A model generated the notes under the pieces. That model was not told the origin of the DNA. It did not search any database and saw nothing but the letters and a program-made list of their open reading frames with translations. The translations under genes were made by a program, and so were the position numbers. A DNA stretch of 64,000 nt from positions 46,805,935 through 46,869,934 of the forward strand of contig CM018695.1 of NCBI GenBank assembly GCA_009363875.1. The letters are read 5' to 3'. Below are positions 45,678-56,677 of the stretch, one piece after another; position 1 is the first letter of the stretch; every line of letters begins with the position of its first letter. Source of the stretch: Mikania micrantha. Its lineage: Eukaryota; Streptophyta; Magnoliopsida; Asterales; Asteraceae.

Positions 45678-45983
45678 TGGTCAAAGGAAAACCCATTAAA
45701 ATATTTTATTTTTTTAGCCAAGAGATCTAATAACATTATCCCATGATACGTGTAGGAGGGAATCATTATTTTTCAGAATTTTTCTGCGTTAATGATTGGT
45801 ATCGTATACGTCTTATATATGTCTATACGTCTCGTATAGTTTCTATACGAGACGTATAAAATTCGGTGAATTGTTAAAATTAAAAAAAAAAAAAAAAAAA
45901 GAACATGTGTAAGAATAATCGGTACCTTTATATTTATTTTGTGGAATCCCAAAAAAGTTAAAAAGCTTTTTCAAAAGTTGTTA
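45678..45983. other. Intergenic sequence with a perfect 16-bp inverted repeat
   Basis: TATACGTCTCGTATAG (45824-45839) and its exact complement (45843-45858) are separated by three T. A run of about 18 A follows at 45883-45900. No gene is seen. Confidence 0.85.
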
Positions 45984-46303
45984 ATCACCAATAGAGGTGG
46001 GCATCGAAACCGGTTTCAAACCCGAACCCGGGGTTCAACCCGGAACCGGACCCGGTTCCAACCCGGTCTACCCCCAACCCGGTTCCAACCCGGTAGAACC
46101 CACCGGTTCCTAACCGGTTTCAAATTTGAATTTCTTAGCCGGTTCCAAACCGGGTTCAACCCGAACCGGTTCCAACCCGGTTGACCCAAACCGGTTTCAA
46201 CCCGGTTTTGACCGTTTGGACCAAAAAATCGATTTCTAGTCGTTTTTCTAGCCGTTAGGACCGATTTTTAGCCTTTTTTTGATGTTTTTTGTTCAAAACT
46301 TAG

Positions 46304-46312
46304 TATAAATAG
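46304..46312 (+). promoter_or_regulatory. TATA box of the hAT transposase gene
   Basis: TATAAATAG lies about 155 bases before the ATG at 46466, downstream of the subterminal repeats. A possible polyadenylation signal, AATAAA, is at 48642. Confidence 0.5.
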
Positions 46313-46465
46313 TTGTGGCATGGTTTAGTTTGATTCCACACTTGAAAACGAACATTCTAAGCCAAAAATGCTCTCGTTTCGTATACCCGACTGCTTTACT
46401 CTCTTTGTTTCGCGATACATTTTTATTACACTCGTATTTTAAACAAGTATAACCTTGTTAACGCA

Positions 46466-48563
46466 ATGGTTCAATCTACATCTTCTGTCAGTCAAGGTTC
46501 TAATGCCGAAGTTACAGTTGTCTGTGTTCTTACGCATAGTAGGAACATGGAAATATGGTATAACTGGGATTTAGTTGAGATGAGTAATGGGTCTCAAAAG
46601 GCTCGTTGCAAGTATTGTGGTATGCTTCTTGCAAAAGAATCAAACACGAGTTTGAAGAAACATATTACCAAACCATTTTGCAAGGCGTTGAAGAATGATC
46701 CAGAAAGTCAACAAACACAAATCAGTAACTATGGTGGAATTTTTCACTACAACGTAGACGAGGTTCGTGATAGAATGGCGAAGTTCGTGATTCAAGAGGC
46801 GTTGCCGTTTGGACATTTCGAGAACCCTCGTTTAACAAACATGATTCGAGATACGCTTCAGCCTCGTTATAATCATATAAGTCGAAGGACGCTAAGGCGT
46901 CATTGTTTAAAAATGTGGAACAACGCAAAAAAAGATTTGATCTTATTTTTTGAAAAACTAAACACTGGTGTAAACTTAACTACAGACGTTTGGTCTGCAC
47001 CACATGGTTTACCAGAATCGTATATTTGTGTCACCGCCCATTGGGTGGATCCCGGTTCGTGGCAAATGATGAAACGTACGATTGCGTTTGAATTTTTCCC
47101 GTATCCACATACGGCTGAATATTTGTTTCAACTATTAGATTTCGTAATAACACAATTTAATTTGGAAAGGAAACTATTTTCAATAGCATTTGATAATGCT
47201 TCAAACAACACTGCTGCAGTGGAAAAATTAAAATTAAAATACACACCATTTTGCAACGGTATATTTTTTCACAGTCGATATGTAGCACATATTATTAACT
47301 TAGCGGTGCAAGACGGTCTTTCTTCACCGAATCTTGAAGCTTTCAAAAATGGTTTTAGAAATATGATACATGATGTTTTTAAAAAAAGTAGAAAAACATT
47401 CACCGAATTCAAAAAAATTTGTAAAGATACGAACAGACCTTCTTATGGTCTTAATTGGGATGTACCTACTCGGTGGAACTCAACTTTTAAAATGTTTGAA
47501 AGTGCTTTAAAACAAAGAGCAACTTTACAATCATATCATGCGAGTCTTTATGAAGGTGGTTACGCCGAACAATTTTCGGACTTGGCTTGGGAGAATATTC
47601 AAGATTTAATTGATTTTCTTTAACCTTTTAAAACCGCCACTACAAAATTATCAAGGGTTTATTATCCTACTAGTCCATTGGTGTTACAGAATTGTATTTG
47701 ATGACGTCAAATTTAAAAAATTTTGAAATGAAAAACCAAATGTTTGAAGAAATGATAAAACCAATGAAAGTCAAATTAAAGAAATATTTTAAAGATTTAC
47801 CACCCGTGTTTACTTATGCCGCTGCTTTAAACCCAATTTTGAATGTTACGGGGGTTAAATGTTTGATAGACGAAATAAATGATAATTTGGATATTCATGA
47901 AGAAGATCTAAATTTTTCAAATGATGCAAAAAAAGTTTTCAACATAGTTTACAAAGTATGTATGAACTTTATTTAATTAAATATGGTCCTAATATAAACA
48001 TACGTACGAGCACGAGCGCATCAAGCTCGAGTAGTAGACCTCGTGATCCGCTTCTTAGTTTATTTAATACCGTTCGTAATGAAACGGCAAAACGACAAAG
48101 GGGTAACACCCCTTCAAGTGAGCTCGGAAGGTATAGTGGAACAGATTTTGTTTCCACTTTTCAATCCGGGGATTATCACAATTTAGACCTTTTGTCATGG
48201 TGGAAAGGAAAGGAATCCGATTATCCGATTCTATCCACTATGGCACGTGATTTACTAACCGTCCAAGCTTCTACGGTAGCTTCGGAATCTGCGTTTTCTC
48301 TTAGTGGCAGGGTATTATCTTTACGAAGAACAAGACTTACTCCGGAATCAGTAGAGATGTGTATTTGCTTAAAGGATCACTTGGACGCGATCGATCGAAT
48401 TCAAAACATAACAAACCTCGAAGATGAAATCGAACTTGAAACAAGGGTACACGAAGAGGAGGTGGAGGAAGGATTATCTCTCGACATATCCGATGAAGAA
48501 CTTGCACAAGAAGCTCGTGCTCGTAAACGTACGCAAACGCAAACGGGAACGGGCACGGAATAA
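46466..48563 (+). pseudogene. hAT transposase (RICESLEEPER/DAYSLEEPER-like), three lesions
   Basis: From the ATG at 46466, a BED-type zinc finger has C48, C51, H66 and C72. The RNase H-fold core follows, with Asp at about residue 174 (TTDVWS) and about 243 (AFDNASNN). The C-terminal part holds ASESAFSLSGRVL with the expected catalytic Glu, inside the hAT dimerisation domain (LDLLSWWKGKESDYP). Three lesions break it: TAA at 47621 in DFL-stop-PFKT, a one-base frameshift near 47690, and another near 47950. Removing them conceptually would give about 700 residues, normal for the family. Few lesions imply recent loss of function. Confidence 0.92.
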
Positions 48564-48608
48564 AACACATGTTCTCAAGTTATCGTATTTGTATTTATCT
48601 TCTTAAGT

Positions 48609-48925
48609 TATGTATGTCTTTTTTTTAAATAATTAAAAGAGAAATAAATGTTAAATATGTTATTTTTATTTTTATGTTATGTATGTAATTTATTGTAAAA
48701 TTATTAGAAATAATAATGAATTTTTTTAATATCATTATTTTTTTTATTCATGTTCTTAAATCAAGTATTTTTTTATTATTTATGTATGTCTTTTTTTTTT
48801 AATAATTGAAATATAAATAAATGTATTAAAAGTTATTTTTATTTTTAACTTATGTATGTAATTTATTGTAAATTATTAGAAATAATAATGATTTTTTTTA
48901 ATATTATTTTCTTTTTTATTTATGT
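48609..48925. repeat. 172-bp tandem duplication in hAT 3' region
   Basis: TATGTATGTCTTTTTTTT starts at 48609 and again at 48781. The following blocks (AATAAATG, TTATTTTTATTTTTA, ATGTATGTAATTTATTGTAAA, TTATTAGAAATAATAATGA) recur in the same order. The copies differ at several positions and by small indels. Confidence 0.85.
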
Positions 48926-51900
48926 GTTCACAACATTTAAAAAAAAAAAAAATTTAAACCGAACCTGGTTTGAACCCGGTAGGTGTACCCGGTTCCGGAC
49001 CCGACCCTACCCTACCCGGTTCTACCGGTTCTAGATCTAGAATTTTGAAACCGGTTCGGGTTCAACTCAAAACCGGTTCCACCGAACCCGGTACACATTG
49101 AACCCGGTTCGGGTTTGGTTTTGAACCCGGTTTGCCCACCTCTAATCACCAATTATGTGTATGAGTATATTTTTATCTGTATTCGTGACTTTTTCTTATA
49201 TCGATCATATTAATCTTAATGGCTATTTTGAAGATCGTTTTCGAGATTTTAGTTATATTGTGAGAGCAATAAAGATACAGCGTCATACATAAGAAAATTT
49301 CCTAGGTATTGGATGCCTTGTTCGATTGGGAAAAATCCCCATCTGTAAGGCTGGCCTCAGCAAGGTTTGATTCATAATTCACCAATGATGGTATCATGGT
49401 GAATAGTAGGGTTGTAATTGAGTAGAGACATGAGCAGAGCCAATGATTCGTGTCAACCCTGGCTCTGACTCGACTCGTTTTAAACGGGCTTTTTTCGAGT
49501 CAAAATTTTTTTTAGGTTTTTTTCTAGTGAGACTTGAGTTACGAACATTTTGGAGAGCCCTAGACTGATATATTTATGTGTTAAAAGTTAAATGCATTTA
49601 ACTTAAAAAGATTAAATGGTGATAAGCACTAGTGTGCCTATGCAAATTCTTCGTTGGAGGCATAAATTTTTTAGGCACGTTTGAGTATCGTTGTATAATA
49701 ATTTTTTTCTACTTTATTCAGGTCAGATCGGGTCGGGTTGTATTAAAAAAAGAAATTAGACTAAATTTTATAAATTTAAAATTGTTCTGCACGAATTTTC
49801 ATTTTTTTTAAATTTATCCAAAACATCGTCTAGAGATACTTTATTAAGTAACTTTTTATTAACAAAACATATACAATTATCGCTTAAAATTTCATCACCA
49901 ATCCGATTATGCAAATTTAGAGGGGATGATTGGAAAATATTAAAAGGGTCGGTCGGTAGTTGAACATATATAAACTATCAGGAAAAACTTTTCAAGATGA
50001 ACGACCGCCCCGTACTGACAAATGTGGGTACGGCACTAGTCATAAGGCTGGGGCCAATGGGTTAAAACATTTGCTTTGTAATTCAATAAATTATGAGATT
50101 CAACTATATTGTAAATAGATTTAAAACTTTAAAATGATTTATTAGGTTTATTATTAGGATTTGAATTTTATATTAATCTTTTTTATGTTTTTGTATAATT
50201 AATTGCATTTATGTCTCAAAAAAGTGTTTTTTAGACATAACTTTTCTATACATAATAAACGATGTTCTTTCAATTATTATTCAGAAAAATATACAATTAT
50301 ACAAGTTTTGATTTGAGAAATGTTATTGTCATTGTTTTAAAATTATTTTATATATAAAAAACGTATGAAATTTCAATGCAATTGTCCAAATTCCAATATA
50401 TGCAAACTTCTTAAAATCGCCAATGATCCAGTCATGTTATGTAGATCTGATTTCTTCTTCCAAAAGCGCCGATGATCCAATCGATTTCACGATTTGCTCT
50501 AGCGTATGCTTCCAGTCATCCGGATCTCTCGCTCTCTCAGTCACTCATGTGTAGCAGTGCAAGTTTTAGTTAGGGTTAAGTTAGAACCCATCGTTGATAA
50601 AGAAGCCAATCCTGATCCGTCATTTATCCTCTATTTTTATATATTACCCATTCTAACCCCTCTAATTTTTTCATTAATCCAATTTTACGGATCATATATA
50701 AAAAATTAACCCATTCTGACCCAAAAAGATTTTATGGGTTTAGTTTGCTAGACTAATATTTTACTCTTGATTTATAAGTTTCATAAATTAGACATATGGT
50801 CCCAAACTTTATACATTTTTAGCACATATAGTTTTTAGTAAGGGTAATTTGGTCAAGCGTATGATGATAATTTGATAACCTAAGAACTATACGTGTTACA
50901 AATATTTAATGTTTTAGACCATATTGGTAATTTATAAACCTAGAGACCAAGAATAAGATACTAACAAACCATATGGACTATCTTGATAATTATTCTTTGA
51001 AATATCAAGGGTTTGCTGAAACCTGGTAATATTTAAGTTAAATTTAAAGAATTAACGGGTATTTTTTTTTCTTCAAAGGTATTATTTTTATAAAGTGGAT
51101 AAATTAAAATTTGAATATAATATTTGATTCTTTGTTTAGCAATTGAGATCTATTAGTTTTTGACCTGACATATAACCGTATTTATTTGCATCTTGAGTAT
51201 GCCATCTACGCGGATTTTGTCTTTTTAACTTATGCTTAAAGAATATTTTTTAAAATAATCTATATAATTTTTAATAATACACTATTTTTTTATTATGAGA
51301 CTTAAACCTCAAATTTTATAAAAAAAATTACTACTATATATACATCAAAAAATTATTAAGCTAGAAGCCATTTAGTTAAAAGAAATCTATTTAGCTACTT
51401 GTAACATAAATATAAAGGGGACACATACCATTTATAAATTTGCATATGCAATGAAATAACTTAGGTAAATAATAATTTAAGGCCCCAATTACATACACAA
51501 ATTTGCTTTTCCTTGTACTTTCACGTGTTATATTTAACATTGGTAATTTTGTTTTATAAATAATCAATAGGTTACAAGCCCCGTGTTGCAGTAGTTAAAA
51601 ATCAATTTTTTTATAAAATCTAGTAGGAGAGTACGTAAAGAAAAATGTATGAGGTTATAACTGTATTGTTTAAAAATATCAAAACCTAAATAAAAGAAAT
51701 GTCTTAATGATATATTCGAAAATCACCCAAAAAAAAAAAGAGTAATTTGTTATGAAAATTAGGCTAATTAGCATTGAGAAAACACAAAAACAACTACACA
51801 TATGTACAGTAAAAATATAAAACCGATATACATTATCGGGAAAAAAAAAAAAGAAAAAGAAAAACATGTCATTAACCTGGTTTTAAATGAAACTCATTCC

Positions 51901-52669
51901 AAATTGTGATCCAGTACGCTTTGATCAAAATTTATAGCAAAATGCGTTAATAAAAGGAGCATCGTATCATTGACATACTTGGTATGTGTAATATTCATTA
52001 TAAATAATTAAATTACAAAGAAATTAAAACAAATTAGCATATATTCAATTGTAAGGTATGAAAGTGAGAGAATAAAAAATAAGGTACGGTCGTTAAAATG
52101 AAAAATTTTCAATTATAAGACGTGAGATTTAAGTTAAAAAGAAAGTATTATGGATAAAACTAATAATTAATCAATGTTATATTGAAGTCAAAAGTCGAAG
52201 CATACGACTTTCAAATATAGAAAAAAATCATCCAAAACTTCCAAATTTCAAAGTCAATTACCTATCATTTTCAGTGCTTCCAATTTTCTTTTCTTTTCTT
52301 TTTTTAAATCACAGTAACGTCTGGAAAAGTCTATAAAAATTAATATATTTTAATTTTTACGTAATTTCATGTCTTGTGTAAACATAAAATATAATGCAGT
52401 CATCAACCAAATGGTGTTGGCTTGGTCTTACCCGACTCTTTAAAAAGAGGGTGAACTGCTTGTAAGATGAGTCAAATGACTGAAACTTGTTAAAAAACTT
52501 TCATATTTTATCACAAGATGTTAAACTAGAGATTTACGATGACATAAAAGTAGTAAAAAAATCTTGACAAGACTCAGATGTTAAATACTATAAATGTTTT
52601 AATAAAAATTAAAATGGAGTTTTATTCCATGTTTATCATTAATATGTTCACACTTGGTTATAATATTTT

Positions 52670-52838
52670 TTAAAGGGATAGATGGTTGTGTGTGGTACGT
52701 GATAAGGTGTTTCAATCAAATAGTTGTGGATTCTAGTCTTAGGTAACAACATTATCTTAAATTATCTAAAATGTTGTCATTTTTATCATAAATATTTTAG
52801 ATGTTGATGTTAGGAAAAAAAAAAAAAAAAAAAAACGG
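52670..52838 (+). mobile_element. Possible SINE remnant with poly(A)
   Basis: GTGTGGTACGTGATAAGG resembles a pol III A box, GTGGATTCTAGTCTTAGG a degraded B box about 35 bases on, and a 20-base poly(A) ends the unit (52817-52836). No target duplication was found, so this is tentative. Confidence 0.35.
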
Positions 52839-53558
52839 TGATAAATCTTTTGTGTGATATATGTTAAACCTTAAAACTTTTTACATATAAAATCAAAATT
52901 TTTACGTAAATTCACCCCTTCTAATCTCGAGTAGCAAGCAGTTAACGACTTGAATAAATAAATACCATTATCGCCGCCCAAACCTTAAGCTCTTCAAACC
53001 CATCTATCTAATTAAATAATTAATATTCTTAAAGACATCTATCACCCCATGAAGACTACCACCACCAATAATGACATCATCATCATCCATCATCCATCCA
53101 TCCATCTCGACCATCTCCATTCGTCAATGTATGTGCTTTTAGATCGACACCACTCACCGACCGAAAATTTTTGAAGTGGTTTAATTACCGTTATATAATA
53201 ATTTTATTCTCTTTTGTATAAGTTCGGTTCGATCGAATCAGGTCAAATCATATTAAAATTACAATTAAACTAAATTTTATATGCAAATATACAGTGAAAA
53301 TAAAATACATCTAATATTGTTCTTTGTAAGTTTCTTTTTATGAAATCGATCCAAGACAATATATAATGAGACCTTCCTAAGTAATTATTTCTTCACAAAA
53401 CAATTATAAATATTGCTTTTCGTCATCAATTTGATTATAGAAATTTGAATTCAGCTATTATGTTAATTGGTTCTTAAAATTACTAATGGATTTGCATAAA
53501 ATGTGGATAATGATGGTTTGGCTTATTGAAAATTGGTTTTAAATTGGGTTTTAACTAG

Positions 53559-53665
53559 GGGAGGTGAGCATAATATAACCATAACCGAAAATTAACGATA
53601 ACCTCCTGAACCATAACCGACGCATTAATCGACTTTAACCGAGCCAAACCAAACCAAACCGACTA
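53559..53665. mobile_element. Possible terminus of a degraded hAT-like element
   Basis: AGGGGAGGTGAGCATAATATAACC, followed by AACCGA/AACCATAACC repeats, resembles the terminus plus subterminal repeats of hAT elements (compare TAGAGGTGGGCA at 45992). No matching right end was found. Confidence 0.35.
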
Positions 53666-54096
53666 TTGTATATTTGTTTTTTTTAATATTTCTATGTGTG
53701 TGAGTGCATGTTTCATTTTTTTGAAGAAGTTATAATGCAAGTCGGTTATAGATAGTGGGCTATAACTTTTTATTAGATGAAAATATTAGGTTACATGTGA
53801 GACTAAATATATTAGGAGATAAGTTAGTGTTAACATGATTTTTTACTTTTTGTCCATTCATTATCAGCCACTTCATTTTGATTTTTATCATCAATATATC
53901 TTTAATTTAAAAGCTTATTTAAAAATCTTTTTTAGTTATTCAACAATATCATTATTAAATTATTAATCGAATTTAACTTAAATCCCTGGTTTAAACTAAT
54001 TAACCGGGTCTTTTTCAGCTTGATTTGATCAACTAATACTTAGAAATTAAAATGTTGCAAAATTTTATAAGGGTGCGATATATATATGTATATATA

Positions 54097-54489
54097 GGGA
54101 AGGGATCGTATAATAACCCTCCTTAATTGAGGTAACCCATTAACCCTAGCAAAAAACGCTCAAATCGCAAAATTATTTTTTTCATGGTCTTTTTTATACA
54201 AAAATAGGGGCTCCTTTTTTAAGCATTCGCTACTTTACAAGCGTTAAAAAGTTAAACGAAATGTAAGTTTGCGTTACATTGCGACACTTAAATATATCTT
54301 CTCAGTGTAACGCAAACTTACATTTCGTTTAACTTTTAAACGCTTGTGAATTAGCGAACGCTTAAAAAAGGAGCCCCCCTATTTTTGTATAAAAAAGACC
54401 ATGAAAAAAATAATTTTGCGATTTGAGCGTTTTTTGTCATGATTAATGGATTACCTCAATTAAGGAGGGTTATTATTTGCTCCTTACCC
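54097..54489. mobile_element. MITE-like long inverted repeat (393 bp)
   Basis: The left arm (54097-54279) and right arm (54305-54489) are near-perfect complements over about 183 bases, with a 25-base loop. Differences are few (for example gggatcgtataataacc against gggcaaataataacc). The flanks are TATATATA on both sides, so a duplication of about 8-9 bases is possible but not diagnostic. No coding sequence. A transcript across it would fold into a long hairpin. Assignment to Mutator or another superfamily is open. Confidence 0.88.
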
Positions 54490-55440
54490 TATATATATAT
54501 AGGGTATAGTTAAAATGAAAACCACATCTAAATGAGAAAACCGCGAAAACCATGGAAAAATCACGTAAAAAGAAAGTTTTTTTTTAATTTTTTTACAGGT
54601 TTGTAACACTATTAGGCACATTTTTATAAAAAAAATAAAAAAAGCGCCGACCAAATATTTTTTAAAAAAATATTTTATAAACCCACGTAAAACCTACGTA
54701 ACCCAGTGACCAAGACCCTCTTCGAGCCCACTATATTAAAGCATGTAAATCTTCCTTTAATGGTGGGTGGTTGAAGAAGAGACGATGGTAAATAGTAATG
54801 TCAAGTCTTTGCCATAAGCACACATCAGATTTTCTTTTAATTTTGTTTTTCTGTATTTTTAACTCTTTTGCTTTTGTTGGATTTCATTCATTGATATGGA
54901 TGTATAAAAAAAAAATAATAATAAAAAAAAAATTAAAAAAGTTTAGTTAGTCGTGATGTTTCAAGTTTAAGAAGAAGAAGGGGTGGTCTCATAATAGGCA
55001 ATGTTTTTGGAACCAGACCGAACCGAACGTCCAACTGGTTTCTTTACTTGTCAGTGATTAGACCGGTCAGACCGGATTTAAGAACCAGAAGACGTCAGAA
55101 ATATTATATAAATATATATACTATATTTAAAAAACCCGTTCGATCGCACAGTTTCCAGATCGGACCATCGGCGGATGCCCACCATTCAACAACCTGGTTC
55201 CTTCAAAAACAGCTCTGAACACATAATTGGCCCGCCCTTGGTACCGAATCCCGGTCCGACCGGGGTCTGGGTTTATAAACATGGTAAATAGGTGACCAAA
55301 AGGTCGATGTTCTGGTGATGTTCCAATAACAAATAGCAGATTATATGTTATTGTGAAATTTACAACAAATAAACAGATGAAATAAACAACCAAATAAATA
55401 AACAAATAAACACACACCCGATTTCGTGACTTCTGCAACA
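54490..55440. other. Non-coding sequence, possibly further MITE-like pieces
   Basis: TATATATAGGGTATAGTTAAAATG at 54492 resembles the start of another small element, but I see no partner arm. 55010-55090 has repeated GAACC/ACCGGTC motifs like a hAT subterminal region. The frame at 55127-55450 (minus) has no recognisable domain. Confidence 0.45.
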
Positions 55441-55778
55441 AACGATTCAAAGCCGAACGGAGCTGGAGCTGGTCGGAGCTGGAGTGGCGGAGCGGGGAAC
55501 ACCCGAACGTATGGCGGAGCAGGGAACGGCGAAGCTGGTCGAACGCCGGTTGTGAAATGGAATGCTTCTAAGAGTGCAGGGTGAGCAGTGTAGCACCCAA
55601 AAAGTGCAGACGGGGAAACGGAGGGGAAATGAGAAATGAGGGAAAGTAGGCGCCCTTTTATTCACCATTAGCGGCGACCATCGCCGCTATTGATTATTGA
55701 ACGAGCGCGCCGGATGTCGCCACTATTGGTGTTGTCGCCGCTAAAAAGATCGCCGCTATTGATGTTTTTCTTGTAGTG
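55441..55778. mobile_element. Right terminus of a CACTA-type element
   Basis: It ends with GATGTTTTTCTTGTAGTG (55761-55778), the complement of a CACTACAAGAAAAAC start, the classical CACTA terminus. The last 120 bases carry repeated GCGGCGA / TCGCCGCTA motifs in both orientations, as in CACTA subterminal regions. Upstream sequence (55441-55670) is GC-rich without a recognisable gene. I did not find the left end in the window. The terminus differs from that at 3228, so these are separate elements. Confidence 0.75.
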
Positions 55779-56274
55779 AGTACCAAGTCTTATCTCACCA
55801 TCAAAAGAGGCCATTATTATTTTGAGACCTTATGCTTTATATTGGGTTGATTGGCTCATTAGACCGACCTTGGTTTAATGTTACATGCTCTATGACTGTT
55901 AGAATTTTTATTAATTTTTTCTTATTAAATGTTTAATAAATAATGTTTAAATTTAGTAATTATTTAACGTCTAATTTAAATTAGCATTTAACCAAAAATT
56001 GTTAAATATTATAATAGTACTGTGTTAATATTATAATAACACTTTGTTAATTATAATAATATTTTGTTTTTTACACTTTTCACAAAACTTTCACTTTGTA
56101 CATTAACCTCACCGTATATATACACCGACATCTAATTTACATCCTAAACAGCTATATAAGATTCTTTTTAAAAGATCTCGAACCTTTAATCTAAAAAAAA
56201 TCAGAGGATATGCTGTTTGAGATCCCAGACCGATATGACCGGCCATGTTGACTATATGTAGATTTTTAATTTTT
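55779..56274. other. Intergenic sequence, no gene
   Basis: AT-rich; I see no supported feature. Confidence 0.6.
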
Positions 56275-56287
56275 TACACATTATTTA

Positions 56288-56336
<49 letters not shown>

Positions 56337-56340
56337 AACG

Positions 56341-56388
56341 GCAGTTAAACTAACCCAACGTGCTATCTTCAGTTTCCTGGCGAGTGAT
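56341..56388 (-). repeat. SINE body repeat, copy interrupted by the Copia element (left part)
   Basis: TAACCCAACGTGCTATCTTC and the following GGCGAGTGAT occur here and again at 61550-61590. The complete unit, about 115 bases, is present twice in the SINE. The first copy is split by the Copia and continues at 61466-61550. Confidence 0.85.
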
Positions 56389-56613
56389 TGTCAAAAATAA
56401 GAGAAGATATGGGGATCAGCTAGATTAAGTCTCATTTACATCATATCCCACAAGTTTTTTGAACAAGATTTACGGTTTCCTCCATTCAAGGATCATCAAC
56501 CATTTATAGATTATTTTCTTTATTTAGCTTTCCTGTATAAATTGATGTTTTCTTCCATTTGTAAAGAAATACAAGAAATAACAATTCAATACAATTCTTG
56601 CCCTTTGATATGA
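56389..56613 (+). mobile_element. 5' LTR of intact Copia element (225 bp)
   Basis: It starts TGTCAAAAATAAG and ends CTTTGATATGA. It reads identical to the 3' LTR at 61241-61465 by eye over the full length. It has a TATA box (TATAAATT at 56536-56543). It is preceded by GTGAT, which is repeated after the 3' LTR (61466-61470). The end is ...GA rather than the usual ...CA. Confidence 0.95.
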
Positions 56614-56630
56614 TGGTATCAGAGCATGGT
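56614..56630 (+). other. Copia primer-binding site
   Basis: TGGTATCAGAGCATGGT follows the 5' LTR directly and matches the 3' end of initiator-Met tRNA over its first 12 bases, the usual primer of plant Copia elements. Confidence 0.95.
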
Positions 56631-56677
56631 TCTCTCAAAACCTAATCTGCTCATCATCTACCTAGCAACCAGCCACC

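Larger units (their letters stand above)
45992..49144 (+). mobile_element. Complete hAT transposon (3153 bp) with 8-bp target duplication
   Basis: The 12-bp terminal inverted repeats are TAGAGGTGGGCA and TGCCCACCTCTA. They are flanked by perfect ATCACCAA duplications (45984-45991 and 49145-49152), the length expected for hAT. Both subterminal regions (45998-46215 and 48955-49135) are packed with AACCCGGTTC / CCGGTTCCAACC motifs in both orientations. The transposase frame is broken, so the copy is non-autonomous now, but its ends look usable in trans. Confidence 0.95.
49153..54090. other. AT-rich intergenic region with remnants of small elements
   Basis: About 4.9 kb with no supported gene; frames at 50506 and 51679 have no recognisable content. 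Remnants include a possible hAT terminus near 49409-49500 (gggttgtaattgagtagag with GACTCGA repeats) and a local duplication near 50412-50485 (GATGATCCAATCGAT-like). There is an oligo-A-rich stretch near 51840-51865, a (CATC)n stretch near 53075-53125, and a possible hAT terminus at 53559-53660. Confidence 0.55.

Noticed and set aside
55127..55668. Two minus-strand ORFs with hydrophobic stretches
   Set aside because: They have no recognisable domain and lie in CACTA-associated sequence; kept only as unexplained GC-rich DNA.
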